A stretch of DNA of 64,000 nt from Qipengyuania qiaonensis (GTDB taxonomy: Bacteria; Pseudomonadota; Alphaproteobacteria; Sphingomonadales; Sphingomonadaceae). Each line of letters starts with the position of its first letter. Positions within the stretch are counted from its first letter, which is position 1. The stretch is from positions 248,001 to 312,000 of the forward strand of contig NZ_JAIGNO010000002.1 of the NCBI RefSeq assembly GCF_019711515.1, given 5' to 3'. A program made the position numbers and the translations under genes. The notes beneath the pieces were generated by a model. It saw only the letters and a program-made list of their open reading frames with translations. It was not told the DNA's origin and did not search any database. Of the stretch, positions 54,767 to 63,288 are shown one piece after another.

Positions 54767-55185
54767 GTCCAGGTTCCCGCCGTGCCCATGGTCAGCTTGT
54801 TGTAGATCGCGCCTATGCCCAGACCTATGAACCAGAAGAACGCCGCGCCGAAGCCGCCATTGCCCGCCGGAACGAGTTCGAAATTCTGGAGGAACTCCCA
54901 AACTGTCATGATGGTCAGGCAGAAGCCGGTGGCGAACAGGCACTGCCGCACTATGAGCAGGCGGATGAATTCGTCCTTCTCCTCGACAATGAAGCGCATG
55001 ACCGCCCAGAACACCCCGATGATGGGGATGGCCGGGGCTATGGCCAGCGGCCAGGCCAGTGAAGCGCTGACCTTGTCGAGACGGAACAGCGATACAGCCG
55101 TGAAGAGTGTGACGATATAGAGCGCCATCAGCACCGCGAGGCGGCGCGTATAGCGCTTGGCTGCGGGGGTCCAACGGATTGCCAT
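54763..55185 (-). CDS. Four-helix membrane protein of the XRE-linked operon
   Basis: A 140-residue protein with four hydrophobic segments, a charged linker (VEEKDEFIRLLIVRQ) between the second and third, and no recognised motif. It lies 3 bases after the 57-aa gene and overlaps the regulator gene. The small-membrane-protein plus XRE arrangement recurs in alphaproteobacteria; role unknown. Confidence 0.7.
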   Translation of the reverse strand: MAIRWTPAAKRYTRRLAVLMALYIVTLFTAVSLFRLDKVSASLAWPLAIAPAIPIIGVFWAVMRFIVEEKDEFIRLLIVRQCLFATGFCLTIMTVWEFLQNFELVPAGNGGFGAAFFWFIGLGIGAIYNKLTMGTAGTWT

Positions 55186-55188
55186 GGT

Positions 55189-55362
55189 TCAGGCCCCCTG
55201 CGTCCGGCAGCAATTGCGACCAATCCAGGCACCGGGAAGAAGCGCGAACAGTGCGACGGGAGCGAACTGCGCGATCTGTTCGGGAATAACATCGAACACG
55301 GCGAGGATGGCGACTGCGATCATTGCGGTAACCGGCACAAGGACCTTCCGGGTCTGGGTCAT
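55189..55362 (-). CDS. 57-residue membrane peptide, first gene of the XRE operon
   Basis: A short gene with a clear GGAG seven bases before its ATG. It encodes MTQTRKVLVPVTAMIAVAIL, then VFDVIPEQ and a second hydrophobic stretch (FAPVALFALLPGAW), ending CCRTQGA, i.e. two membrane helices. No family recognised. The stop is 3 bases before the next gene's start. Too short for usual thresholds, but position, ribosome binding site and codon character support it. Confidence 0.7.
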   Translation of the reverse strand: MTQTRKVLVPVTAMIAVAILAVFDVIPEQIAQFAPVALFALLPGAWIGRNCCRTQGA

Positions 55363-55380
55363 GACAAATCTCCTTTTCTA

Positions 55381-55421
55381 TATGTAAAGTATCATTGTCA
55401 TAGGAGTCGGATTTTGTCAAG
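55381..55421 (-). promoter_or_regulatory. Promoter region of the small-membrane-protein/XRE operon
   Basis: On the minus strand a consensus -35 (TTGACA) lies at 55415-55420. Downstream is an AT-rich stretch with a TGACAA repeat and ATGATACTTTACATATAG, which could hold the -10 and an operator for the operon's own XRE regulator. The -10 cannot be fixed with confidence. Confidence 0.4.
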
Positions 55422-55519
55422 CACCCTTTCCTTTTTGACGTGGGTGCTTTCCTATTTTCGTTCTTGCTTGTCACCGCATGGTCACAGGATGCAGGCAGAG
55501 GGCAAGTAAGGAGAACGTC

Positions 55520-57181
55520 ATGATCGCAACCGAACCGCCCGCCGCCGCCCGTACGCCTGCACTCGATCGCCGTACCCTGCTTAAGGGAGGCTTGCTCGGA
55601 CTGGGCGCCGCAGGCGCGCCGTTGGCAGCGCAGGACCCGGCAGCCGGCTTCACGCATGGCGTCGCGAGTGGCGAGCCCGGGTCGGGGCGGGTGCTGGTGT
55701 GGACGCGCTATGTCGGCAACGGGGATACCTCGCTCGAATTCGAACTGAGCGAATCGCCCGACTTCGCGCGTGCGGCTTCGGGCGGTCAGGTCACCGCCAG
55801 CGCGGATAACGACTGGTGCTGCAAGGCTTGGGCCGAAGGGCTCCAACCCGGGCATTGGTATTATTTCCGTTTCACCGCACCCGATGGCTCGCAATCCGAT
55901 GTCGGGCGGACCAAGACGCTGCCGGACGGCCCGACCGAGAAGTTTCGCATGGCGGTCTTCTCATGCTCGAATCTCGGCTTCGGCTGGTTCAACGCCTATG
56001 CCCATGCTGCGGTCGACGGCAATTTCGACTGCGCGCTGCATCTGGGCGACTATTTCTACGAATACGGGCCGGGTACCTATCCGTCGAGCGACGAGGCCCA
56101 GCCTGGCCGTACACTGTTTCCGGCGAGCGAGGTCGTTAGCCTCGCCGACTATCGGCTGCGCTATGCCACCTATCGCCGCGATCCGGATCTGCGCCGCCTG
56201 CACCAACTCTATCCGATGATCGCGGGTTGGGACGACCACGAAAGTGCCAACGACTCGTGGAAGGACGGTGCGCAGAACCATCAGCCGGAGACCGAAGGCG
56301 AGTGGTCCGTGCGCAAGGCGACGGCGGTCAAGGCCTATCGCGAATGGATGCCGGTATCGGACGAGCCCTGGGCCGCTTACGAGGTCGGCAATCTGGCAAC
56401 GCTGTTCAGGCTCGAGACCCGGCTGACGGCGCGCGCCGAACAGTTTTCCTATGGCAGCATCCTTGCGGGCAAGACCTCTCCAGACGATGCGATGGCCGCG
56501 CTGATCGCCTTTCGCGAAGGCGCGTATCGCGATCCCGGGCGCGAGATGCTCGGCATGCAGCAGCAGGCATGGCTGGCCGATGGGCTCAAACGGTCGGCCG
56601 GTGCGGGCAAGCCGTGGCAGGTACTGGTCCAGCAGGTGCTGATGGGAAATCTCGCCACGGCACCCGTTCTTGCCGAAGGACTGCCGGCAGACCTGCCGGA
56701 CTATGTGCGCCAACGGATCCTGGCGGGCACGATGGCCGGCCGCGCCGAACTGCCGCTCAACATGGACGCGTGGGACGGCTATCCGGCGGCGCGCGATCGC
56801 CTGTTCGAATCGGCGCTCGAGGCCGATGCGAATATCGTCAGCCTGGCGGGCGATACGCACAATGCCTGGGCTTTCGATCTGGATCGGGCGGGCGCCAAGG
56901 TGGGCGTGGAATTCGGGGTGCAGGGCGTCACTTCGCCAGGCCTCGAAAGCTATGCGTCCTATCTCCCGACATCCGATCTCGAACGCGCCACCATTGCCCA
57001 TAACCGGCAGCTCAAATGGATGGACGGTTCCCGCCGCGGTTACATGGCGGTCGAACTCACGCCGGGGAGCGCTTCGTGCGAATTCCGGTTCCTTTCGAGT
57101 GTGCGCGAGAAGGGGGCAGGCGTCACTGCGACCAAGCGCGTCACGACCTTGGCGGGAAGCCGGATGCTCGACGTGGGTTGA
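55520..57181 (+). CDS. phoD: Alkaline phosphatase D (PhoD), Tat-exported
   Basis: A 553-residue phosphatase/phosphodiesterase. The Tat signal (DRRTLLKGGLLGLG) is followed by the N-terminal beta domain FTHGVASGEPGSGRVLVWTRY and the metallophosphoesterase domain: ALHLGDYFYEYG, GWDDHESANDSW and LAGDTHNAW carry metal ligands. It hydrolyses phosphate esters outside the cytoplasm. The ATG at 55520 has AAGGAG. thrS with its leader follows, but separate transcription is expected. Confidence 0.93.
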   Translation: MIATEPPAAARTPALDRRTLLKGGLLGLGAAGAPLAAQDPAAGFTHGVASGEPGSGRVLVWTRYVGNGDTSLEFELSESPDFARAASGGQVTASADNDWCCKAWAEGLQPGHWYYFRFTAPDGSQSDVGRTKTLPDGPTEKFRMAVFSCSNLGFGWFNAYAHAAVDGNFDCALHLGDYFYEYGPGTYPSSDEAQPGRTLFPASEVVSLADYRLRYATYRRDPDLRRLHQLYPMIAGWDDHESANDSWKDGAQNHQPETEGEWSVRKATAVKAYREWMPVSDEPWAAYEVGNLATLFRLETRLTARAEQFSYGSILAGKTSPDDAMAALIAFREGAYRDPGREMLGMQQQAWLADGLKRSAGAGKPWQVLVQQVLMGNLATAPVLAEGLPADLPDYVRQRILAGTMAGRAELPLNMDAWDGYPAARDRLFESALEADANIVSLAGDTHNAWAFDLDRAGAKVGVEFGVQGVTSPGLESYASYLPTSDLERATIAHNRQLKWMDGSRRGYMAVELTPGSASCEFRFLSSVREKGAGVTATKRVTTLAGSRMLDVG

Positions 57182-57213
57182 GAATTGGGCGCGCCGGGGT
57201 TATCTCGACCGAC

Positions 57214-57285
57214 ATGACGCATCTGCGGATCACGACCACGACTACCACTACCCCGGGCGTCCGGGGGCGGTCGGTCGCGGCTTGA
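57214..57285 (+). CDS. Threonine leader peptide for thrS attenuation
   Basis: A 23-residue open frame reading MTHLRI, then seven consecutive threonine codons (ACG ACC ACG ACT ACC ACT ACC), then PGVRGRSVAA and a stop. It ends 127 bases before the thrS start and is followed 6 bases later by a GC-rich hairpin with a short T-run. This is the layout of a transcription-attenuation leader peptide: low charged tRNA-Thr stalls the ribosome on the threonine run and prevents the terminator. The peptide is visible; its regulatory use is inferred from the pattern. Confidence 0.8.
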   Translation: MTHLRITTTTTTTPGVRGRSVAA

Positions 57286-57290
57286 GCGAT

Positions 57291-57326
57291 CCACCGCCGC
57301 CCGGTTTCGGGCGGTGGGCGTTTCCT
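57291..57326 (+). terminator. Attenuator hairpin between the leader peptide and thrS
   Basis: CCGCCCG (57297-57303) pairs with CGGGCGG (57308-57314) across a GTTT loop, with additional CCACC/GGTGG pairing possible outside, followed by GCGTTTCCT. With the threonine leader immediately before it, this is the candidate terminator of a thrS attenuator. The T-tract is short. Confidence 0.55.
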
Positions 57327-57411
57327 CCCGAAATCGCAAGTTTCTCGCAAACGCCGCTTCAAGGCCGCGCGCGCCTGTGCCATGGGCGCGACAATTGATA
57401 CGGATGAGACG

Positions 57412-59421
57412 ATGACGGAACTGCTCAAGATCAGCCTGCCCGACGGTTCGGTGCGCGAAATGGAAGCCGGGTCCACGCCCGCCGACGTGGCGGCGGCAAT
57501 CGGCCCCGGTCTCGCCAAGGCGGCGATCGCCGCACGCGTCGATGGCGAGCTGCGCGATATCAACCGCCCCTTCGATGGCGATGCCGAGCTGGCCCTGGTC
57601 ACCTCGCGCGACGAACAGGACGCGCTCGAACTGGCTCGTCACGATTTCGCGCATGTCCTGGCCGAAGCGGTGCAGGCGCTGTGGCCCGGTACGCAGATCA
57701 CTTTCGGCCCGGCGACCGATGACGGCTTCTATTACGACGTGAAGGCGCCCGAAAGCCGCGACCCGTTCAGCATGGACGATCTTCCCGCGATCGAGGAAAA
57801 AATGCGCGAGATCATCCGCGCGGACAAGCCGCTCCGACGCGAAGTCTGGAGCCGCCAGCAGCTGATCGACAAGTGGGAAGCCGAGGGCGAGGTCTTCAAG
57901 GCGGAATGGGCGCGCGAATTGCCCGAAAACGAGGAACTGACCGTCTACTGGTCGGGTGGCGACTGGCTCGACATGTGCCGCGGGCCGCATCTCGCCAGCA
58001 CGGGCAAGCTCGACCCGCAGGCCTTCAAGCTGACGCGCGTGGCGGGTGCCTATTGGCGCGGCGATCAGAACAATCCGCAGCTGACGCGCATCTACGGCAC
58101 GGGCTGGCTCAACAAGAAGCAGCTCGACGCGCATCTGATGCGGCTGGAAGAGGCGGCGAAGCGCGACCATCGCAAGCTGGGCCGCGAGATGGACCTGTTC
58201 CACCTGCAGGAAGAGGCGCATGGCAGCGTTTTCTGGCACCCGAATGGCTATCGCATCTGGCGCGAACTCGAAGCCTATATGCGCCGCAAGATGGACGGCG
58301 CGGGCTATCGCGAGATCAAGACGCCGCAGCTGATGGATGTGCGCCAGTGGGAACAGTCCGGGCACTGGGGCAAATATGCCGAGAACATGTTCGCCGTGCC
58401 CGACATGGTACCCGAAGTGGACGATAGCGGTGCTGGCGCGGAGCCGAAGGTGGCGGCGGACGCCGACTGGATGGCCATCAAGCCGATGAATTGCCCGGCG
58501 CATGTGCTCGTCTTCAAGCAGGGCATCACCTCCTATCGCGACCTGCCGATCCGGCTGGGCGAAATGGGCTGCTGCCACCGCAACGAACCGCATGGCGCGC
58601 TCCACGGGCTGATGCGCGTGCGCCAGTTCACGCAGGACGACGCGCATATCTTCTGCACCGAGAAGCAGGTGGTCGAGGAAGTACGCGCATTCTGCAAGCT
58701 CGCCGAGGGCGTCTACAAGGATTTCGGGTTCGACTTCGCGATCAAGCTGGCGCTGCGCCCCGAAAAGCGGCTCGGCTCCGACGCCGATTGGGACAAGGCC
58801 GAACAGGAACTGCGTGACGCCGTCGAAGAAGCCGGCATGATGAGCGATGAGTTCGGCTGGGAAGAACTGCCGGGCGAAGGCGCCTTTTACGCGCCGAAGC
58901 TCGAATGGCACCTCACCGATGCCATCGGCCGCACCTGGCAGGTCGGCACGATCCAGGGCGACCGCGTGCTGCCCGATCGTCTCGATGCGAATTATATTGG
59001 CGAGGATGGCGAAAAACACCGTCCGGTCATGCTGCACCGCGCGATCTTCGGCAGTTACGAGCGCTTCATCGGCATCCTGATAGAGCATTTCGCCGGCCGC
59101 CTGCCGACGTGGCTGGCCCCGGTGCAGGCGGTGGTGGCAACGATCACCTCCGATGCGGACGGCTATGCCACGGATGTGTTTGATCAACTAGCGGCGGCCG
59201 GTATCCGCGTCGAAAGCGACCTGCGCAACGAGAAGATCAACTACAAGGTCCGCGAGCACTCACTCGCCAAGGTCCCGCACCTGCTGGTTGTCGGCAATCG
59301 CGAAGCGGAGGAAGGTACCGTTGCCGTCCGCACGCTCGGCCAGCAGCACCAGAAGGTGATGCCGCTCGCTGAGGCTATAGCGATGCTGAAGGACGAGGCG
59401 ACCCCGCCCGACCTGCGCTAA
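57412..59421 (+). CDS. thrS: Threonyl-tRNA synthetase
   Basis: A 669-residue class II synthetase. It has the N-terminal TGS domain ([17 protein letters not shown]), the editing/SAD region ([20 protein letters not shown] with the HxxxH motif), the catalytic core ([18 protein letters not shown] motif 1 region, motif 2 [29 protein letters not shown]) and the anticodon-binding C-terminus. I start it at the ATG at 57412 rather than 57382, which has no ribosome binding site. It charges tRNA-Thr and is preceded by a threonine-rich leader. Confidence 0.97.
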   Translation: MTELLKISLPDGSVREMEAGSTPADVAAAIGPGLAKAAIAARVDGELRDINRPFDGDAELALVTSRDEQDALELARHDFAHVLAEAVQALWPGTQITFGPATDDGFYYDVKAPESRDPFSMDDLPAIEEKMREIIRADKPLRREVWSRQQLIDKWEAEGEVFKAEWARELPENEELTVYWSGGDWLDMCRGPHLASTGKLDPQAFKLTRVAGAYWRGDQNNPQLTRIYGTGWLNKKQLDAHLMRLEEAAKRDHRKLGREMDLFHLQEEAHGSVFWHPNGYRIWRELEAYMRRKMDGAGYREIKTPQLMDVRQWEQSGHWGKYAENMFAVPDMVPEVDDSGAGAEPKVAADADWMAIKPMNCPAHVLVFKQGITSYRDLPIRLGEMGCCHRNEPHGALHGLMRVRQFTQDDAHIFCTEKQVVEEVRAFCKLAEGVYKDFGFDFAIKLALRPEKRLGSDADWDKAEQELRDAVEEAGMMSDEFGWEELPGEGAFYAPKLEWHLTDAIGRTWQVGTIQGDRVLPDRLDANYIGEDGEKHRPVMLHRAIFGSYERFIGILIEHFAGRLPTWLAPVQAVVATITSDADGYATDVFDQLAAAGIRVESDLRNEKINYKVREHSLAKVPHLLVVGNREAEEGTVAVRTLGQQHQKVMPLAEAIAMLKDEATPPDLR

Positions 59422-59490
59422 AGCGAGGCTCTGCGCATGGACCCGCTGGCCCGTTACGAGGCCTGGCAACCGGGCGCTGCGCTCGCTGCC

Positions 59491-59513
59491 CGCCTGCTCT
59501 AGCCGAGCAGGCG
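59491..59513. terminator. Perfect 9-bp hairpin between convergent thrS and DUF1223 genes
   Basis: CGCCTGCTC (59491-59499) and GAGCAGGCG (59505-59513) form a perfect 9-bp stem with a TAGCC loop that contains most of the DUF1223 stop codon. A bidirectional terminator between convergent genes is the simplest reading. Confidence 0.5.
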
Positions 59514-60245
59514 TGCGGCGAGCACTTCGCCGGCATCCTTTTCGCGCAAGACGAGAGCGAAGCGATCGGCCTGCGGAACCGCCATGTCGCTTGCGGCGAT
59601 ACGGACGCCCGCCTTGCCTCCGGCCCAATCGATCACACGCTGTTCGTCTACCAATACATTGGTATAGCCGATCGCGCGTCTGCCGTTCTCGCCGGATAGG
59701 ATACGGACGGTGACATGCGAGCGCAGGGCGACAAGGACCAGCTCTGCCCCGTTGGGCGCAGCGCCTGCTAGCCCGACGACCAGCGACCCATCATCCTGCC
59801 TGCGGATTGCAATGGCTGCTTTTGCGGCGCGTTCGTAACCGATCATCTGGCGCACCTGCGTCTCGTTCGATCCGACCGTGCCGCGCCTGCCGTCGACCAC
59901 AATCTGCGGGGTATAGACACCGTTGTTCCCGGCAAGTCCGCGAAGCGCGTAGGCACGCTGCAACTGCGTGTTGTCTTCGCGCGCCAGCGTGTCCTTCCAG
60001 CCGAGCCGGTCCCAATAGGTCACAGGGCGGGAGATCACGACCACGCCCTTTTCGCGCGCCAGCCGCTTGGCCAGCGCGTCGGCAGGCGGGCAACTGCTGC
60101 AGCCCTGGCTGGTGAAAAGTTCGACGAGCACCGGAGCATCGGGATCCGGCGCCGGTACAGTGCGCGCGGAAGACGCTTCGCCTTTCAGCGCGACGGCTGC
60201 AATTGCCACGGCGGGAATGGCTAGCAGCAGGGCGAGGTTCTTCAT
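59499..60245 (-). CDS. DUF1223 secreted thioredoxin-like protein
   Basis: A 248-residue protein with a signal segment (MKNLALLLAIPAVAIAA) and a DUF1223 domain: ELFTSQGCSSCPPADALAKRL has a CxxC motif like thioredoxins, followed by VTYWDRLGWKDTLA and YTPQIVVDGRRGTVGSN. Predicted periplasmic redox role, not demonstrated. The ATG at 60245 has AGGAG; a longer open frame upstream is not needed. Confidence 0.9.
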   Translation of the reverse strand: MKNLALLLAIPAVAIAAVALKGEASSARTVPAPDPDAPVLVELFTSQGCSSCPPADALAKRLAREKGVVVISRPVTYWDRLGWKDTLAREDNTQLQRAYALRGLAGNNGVYTPQIVVDGRRGTVGSNETQVRQMIGYERAAKAAIAIRRQDDGSLVVGLAGAAPNGAELVLVALRSHVTVRILSGENGRRAIGYTNVLVDEQRVIDWAGGKAGVRIAASDMAVPQADRFALVLREKDAGEVLAARLLG

Positions 60246-60301
60246 GCGCGCAATCTCCTTGCACGGCATTCGAACGGACTGGGGAACGGGTTACATGCCG
60301 A

Positions 60302-60430
60302 TCAGAACGGCAGGACGGGCCCTGCCAACATCAGCGCAAGACCACAGCCGCTCACGATCATTGCGCGCGCAATTGCCGCCACCGGGAGTGGAGCGATATG
60401 CAGGCGGGTGAGAGCGATAGCTTTGGCCAT
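60302..60430 (-). CDS. Possible 42-residue membrane peptide
   Basis: A short frame with an N-terminal MAKAIALTRLHIAPLP and a hydrophobic C-terminal half (ARAMIVSGCGLALMLAGPVLPF) between the agmatine-deiminase gene and the DUF1223 gene. The ribosome binding site is weak and I recognise no family, so it may not be a gene. It is included because it would be the only content of the gap. Confidence 0.35.
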   Translation of the reverse strand: MAKAIALTRLHIAPLPVAAIARAMIVSGCGLALMLAGPVLPF

Positions 60431-60464
60431 GCGGCCATTCTCGGCTGCAATCCCTAACGAAAGG

Positions 60465-61457
60465 TTAAGATCGCCATCCGGTCGATGGCATTTGCTGGCT
60501 GGCGCAGTGAAAGCCGCCGCCTCCTGCCAGCACGGCGTCGGCCGGCAAACCGACGGTCGCCCGGTCGGGGAAGAGTTCGGATATGGCGGCAACCCCCTCT
60601 TCGTCATGGGGGCTGCCGAAGGTGGGCACCACCACGAGATGGCTGGTGATTGCGAAATTGGCATAGCTCGCCGGTTCGATTCGGTCGCCGCCGGTTATTA
60701 GGCCGGGTGACGGAATTTCTGTTACCGCAACGCCGGCGTCCTCGGCGCGTCGTCTGGCATCGGCATAGATCGCCGCGTTCGGATCGCCTTTGCCCGTAGC
60801 GCGTGGCAGGCATAGCGTGTTGGCCGCAACGAACCGGCCGAGATTGTCGACATGGCCATCGGTATGGTCGTTGATGAGCCCCTCGCCCAGCCACAGAACG
60901 CGGGCGAAGCCGAGGTGGCGCCTTAGCCGTTCTTCGATTTGCGCGCGCGAAAGGCGCGGGTTGCGATTGGGGTTGAGCAGGCATTGCTCCGTTGTCACGA
61001 CCAGGCCGGCTCCATCGCCATCGATAGCCCCGCCCTCTAGGATCCAGTCGGCGATTTGGAGGGGCAGGCCGGCGTCATGGGCTAGTTCGGCACCGATCGT
61101 CTGATCGCCATCCATCAGATATTTGCCGCCCCAGCCATTGAAACCGAAGCGCCGCGCCGCGCGGTTGCCCTCGCTGTCGCACAGCACCAACGGCCCCGTG
61201 TCGCGCAACCAGACGTCGCCATAGCTGCGGCGCTCCAGCTTGACGCCGCCAGTCACGAGCTGGCGCGCTCGTGCCTCGTTGACGTCGTCTCGCACCAGCA
61301 GGCGAACTTCCTGCCCGCTTTCGGCAACCGCATTCGCGAAAGCGGCGATCTGCTCCTGCGCGCGCGGGAGTACTTCGGGCCATTCCTCCGCGTCATGCGG
61401 GAAACCGATCCACAGCCAGTCCTGCGGCGCCCATTCGGGCGGCATACCAAAGCTCAC
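60465..61457 (-). CDS. Agmatine deiminase/peptidylarginine deiminase-family enzyme
   Basis: A 330-residue guanidine-group-modifying enzyme. Visible are MPPEWAPQDWLWIGFPHDAEEW, the substrate-site YGDVWLRDTGP with aspartate, the catalytic-histidine block INDHTDGHVDNLGRF and the catalytic cysteine in GGGGFHCASQQMP. It converts agmatine to N-carbamoylputrescine and ammonia, or acts on related guanidines. I start at the GTG at 61457 because AAGGG lies ten bases upstream; the ATG at 61445 is an alternative. It follows the M28 peptidase gene by 25 bases and could be cotranscribed. Confidence 0.9.
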   Translation of the reverse strand: MSFGMPPEWAPQDWLWIGFPHDAEEWPEVLPRAQEQIAAFANAVAESGQEVRLLVRDDVNEARARQLVTGGVKLERRSYGDVWLRDTGPLVLCDSEGNRAARRFGFNGWGGKYLMDGDQTIGAELAHDAGLPLQIADWILEGGAIDGDGAGLVVTTEQCLLNPNRNPRLSRAQIEERLRRHLGFARVLWLGEGLINDHTDGHVDNLGRFVAANTLCLPRATGKGDPNAAIYADARRRAEDAGVAVTEIPSPGLITGGDRIEPASYANFAITSHLVVVPTFGSPHDEEGVAAISELFPDRATVGLPADAVLAGGGGFHCASQQMPSTGWRS

Positions 61458-61482
61458 GGATCGGTTTCCCTTGTGAGGCAGG

Positions 61483-63183
61483 TCAGACGCTGCAGCCCGC
61501 ACCTTCGGTGGCGCAGTCCTCGTCGCGCGTAGCCTTGAATTCATCGCCCTCGTTCCAGTTGGGCCAACTGGTGCTGTCGGCGAGCATCCGCCCGATGCGA
61601 TAGAACAGCGCCAGATCGCTCATGACGCCCGACCAGTCCCAGTTCGGATCGTATTCGTCCTTGGGCCCATGGTAGCGGTTTTCGCGATAGTCGGCGGCAA
61701 TTGCGGCGCCTGCCTCCGTGCCTCCCTCGATCAGGTCTTCGCCGCCATCGAGATAGAGCATCGGCACGCCGCGCTTGGCGAAGGCGAAATGGTCCGAACG
61801 ATAGTAATAGCCCGCCTCAGGGTTGGGGTTCGGGGTGGTCACGCGGTCATCGTTCATCAGCGCCTTGTCGAGGAAAAGGTCGAGCTGCGACTTGCCGGGG
61901 CCGACGACGGTTACATCCTTCGCCGCGCCTGCCATGAGGAAGGCGTCCATGTTGATCCCGCCAACGGTCTTGTTGAGCGGGAAAACCGGGTTTGCGGCAT
62001 AATAGTCCGCACCGAGAAGGCCCGATTCTTCTGCGGTTACTGCGAGGAAGACGAGGCTGCGCTTGGCAGGTCCGGCCTTTGCATGCGCTTCGGCCAGCGC
62101 GACCAGTGCCGCGGTGCCGGTCGCGTTGTCGACAGCGCCATTGCAGATGTCGTCGCCATCTGGCGCGGGCGTGCAGCGGCCGAGATGGTCCCAATGCGCA
62201 GTGTGCATCACATATTCGTCGGCTCGCTCGCTGCCCGGCAGCATGCCGATCACGTTCTTGGAAGCGAAGGTACGGATGTCGTTGCGGAAATTCGTGGATG
62301 CGGTGAGGCCGAGCGGTACGGCCTTGAAGTCTTTTTCACGCGCGGCAGCCATCAACTTGTCCAGATCCTGCCCCGCTGCAGCCATGATTTCGCCCGCCTT
62401 TTCCTTCTGCACCCAGCCGTTCAGCTTGGTCATCGGGGGCGGGTTGTCCCCGCGCGCGGCATATGCTTGCGGGCCCGACCAGCTGCTTTCGACGACATTC
62501 CAACCGTAACTCGCCGGGTCGGTATCGTGGATGATGATCGCGCCTGCCGCACCTTGGCGGCCGGCCTCCTCATATTTGTAGGTCCAGCGGCCGTAATAGG
62601 TCATGGCCTTGCCGTTGAACGGGCCCTCCAGCGACTCGGTGCCGAAATCGGGGTCGTTGACGAGGATGACCGCGGTCTTGCCCGTCATGTCCAGACCTTC
62701 GTAATCGTTCCAGCCTTTCTCCGGCGCATTGATGCCGTAGCCGACGAAAACCAGTTCGCTGTCTTCCAGGTTGGTCTCGACATCTTCGCGATAGCTGACG
62801 CCCACCCAGTCCGTCGCATAAGTGAGCCGCATGTCTCCGCTCTCCCCGCCGGAGATCGTCAACGGGGCAAAGTCCTTGCCGGTAATCTCGACCAGCGGGA
62901 CGTCCTGCACCCAGCTACCGTTATTGCCGGGTTCCAGACCTGCTTTCTCGAATTCCTCGATCAGGTAGGCGACAGTCTTTTCCTCGCCCGGCGTGCCCGG
63001 CGCACGGCCTTCGAACTCGTCCGAGGCCAAGCGCTCGGTAACGCGCTTCATCGTCTCTTTGGACAATGTTCCGTCGGCCACGTCGGGCAGATCGAGCGCA
63101 GCATCGGCACTCTCGGCATCCTGCCCCATCGAGCAGGCGGACAGCAGCAATGCCGCACCGGCGGCGATCGTAAAGCGTTTCAT
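61483..63183 (-). CDS. M28-family aminopeptidase, lipoprotein
   Basis: A 566-residue exported peptidase with a lipobox signal (AALLLSAC). The zinc ligands follow the M28 plan: MHTAHWDHLG, NGAVDNATGTAALV, VTAEESGLLGADYY with the catalytic glutamate, NMDAFL and RSDHFAFAKRGVPMLYLDG. A PA-like insertion lies in the middle (residues about 130-280). It removes N-terminal residues from peptides in the periplasm. The ATG at 63183 is the natural start; the divergent glnE begins 105 bases away. Confidence 0.92.
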   Translation of the reverse strand: MKRFTIAAGAALLLSACSMGQDAESADAALDLPDVADGTLSKETMKRVTERLASDEFEGRAPGTPGEEKTVAYLIEEFEKAGLEPGNNGSWVQDVPLVEITGKDFAPLTISGGESGDMRLTYATDWVGVSYREDVETNLEDSELVFVGYGINAPEKGWNDYEGLDMTGKTAVILVNDPDFGTESLEGPFNGKAMTYYGRWTYKYEEAGRQGAAGAIIIHDTDPASYGWNVVESSWSGPQAYAARGDNPPPMTKLNGWVQKEKAGEIMAAAGQDLDKLMAAAREKDFKAVPLGLTASTNFRNDIRTFASKNVIGMLPGSERADEYVMHTAHWDHLGRCTPAPDGDDICNGAVDNATGTAALVALAEAHAKAGPAKRSLVFLAVTAEESGLLGADYYAANPVFPLNKTVGGINMDAFLMAGAAKDVTVVGPGKSQLDLFLDKALMNDDRVTTPNPNPEAGYYYRSDHFAFAKRGVPMLYLDGGEDLIEGGTEAGAAIAADYRENRYHGPKDEYDPNWDWSGVMSDLALFYRIGRMLADSTSWPNWNEGDEFKATRDEDCATEGAGCSV

Positions 63184-63288
63184 AAGGGAGGTCCCTCTTT
63201 TCTCGTCTGGCATCGGCGGGCTTCTTGTCAGCATGGCGGCGCGAGGGCAAGCTTGCGCGCCGGAACGCCACGCGGCAGGGAGCGGGCG

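Noticed and set aside
57182-57411. T-box riboswitch for thrS
   Set aside because: No T-box motif or specifier-loop stem is visible; the threonine leader peptide explains the region better.
59437-59502. 21-codon frame after thrS
   Set aside because: No ribosome binding site, and its end is simply the arm of the bidirectional hairpin at 59491-59513.
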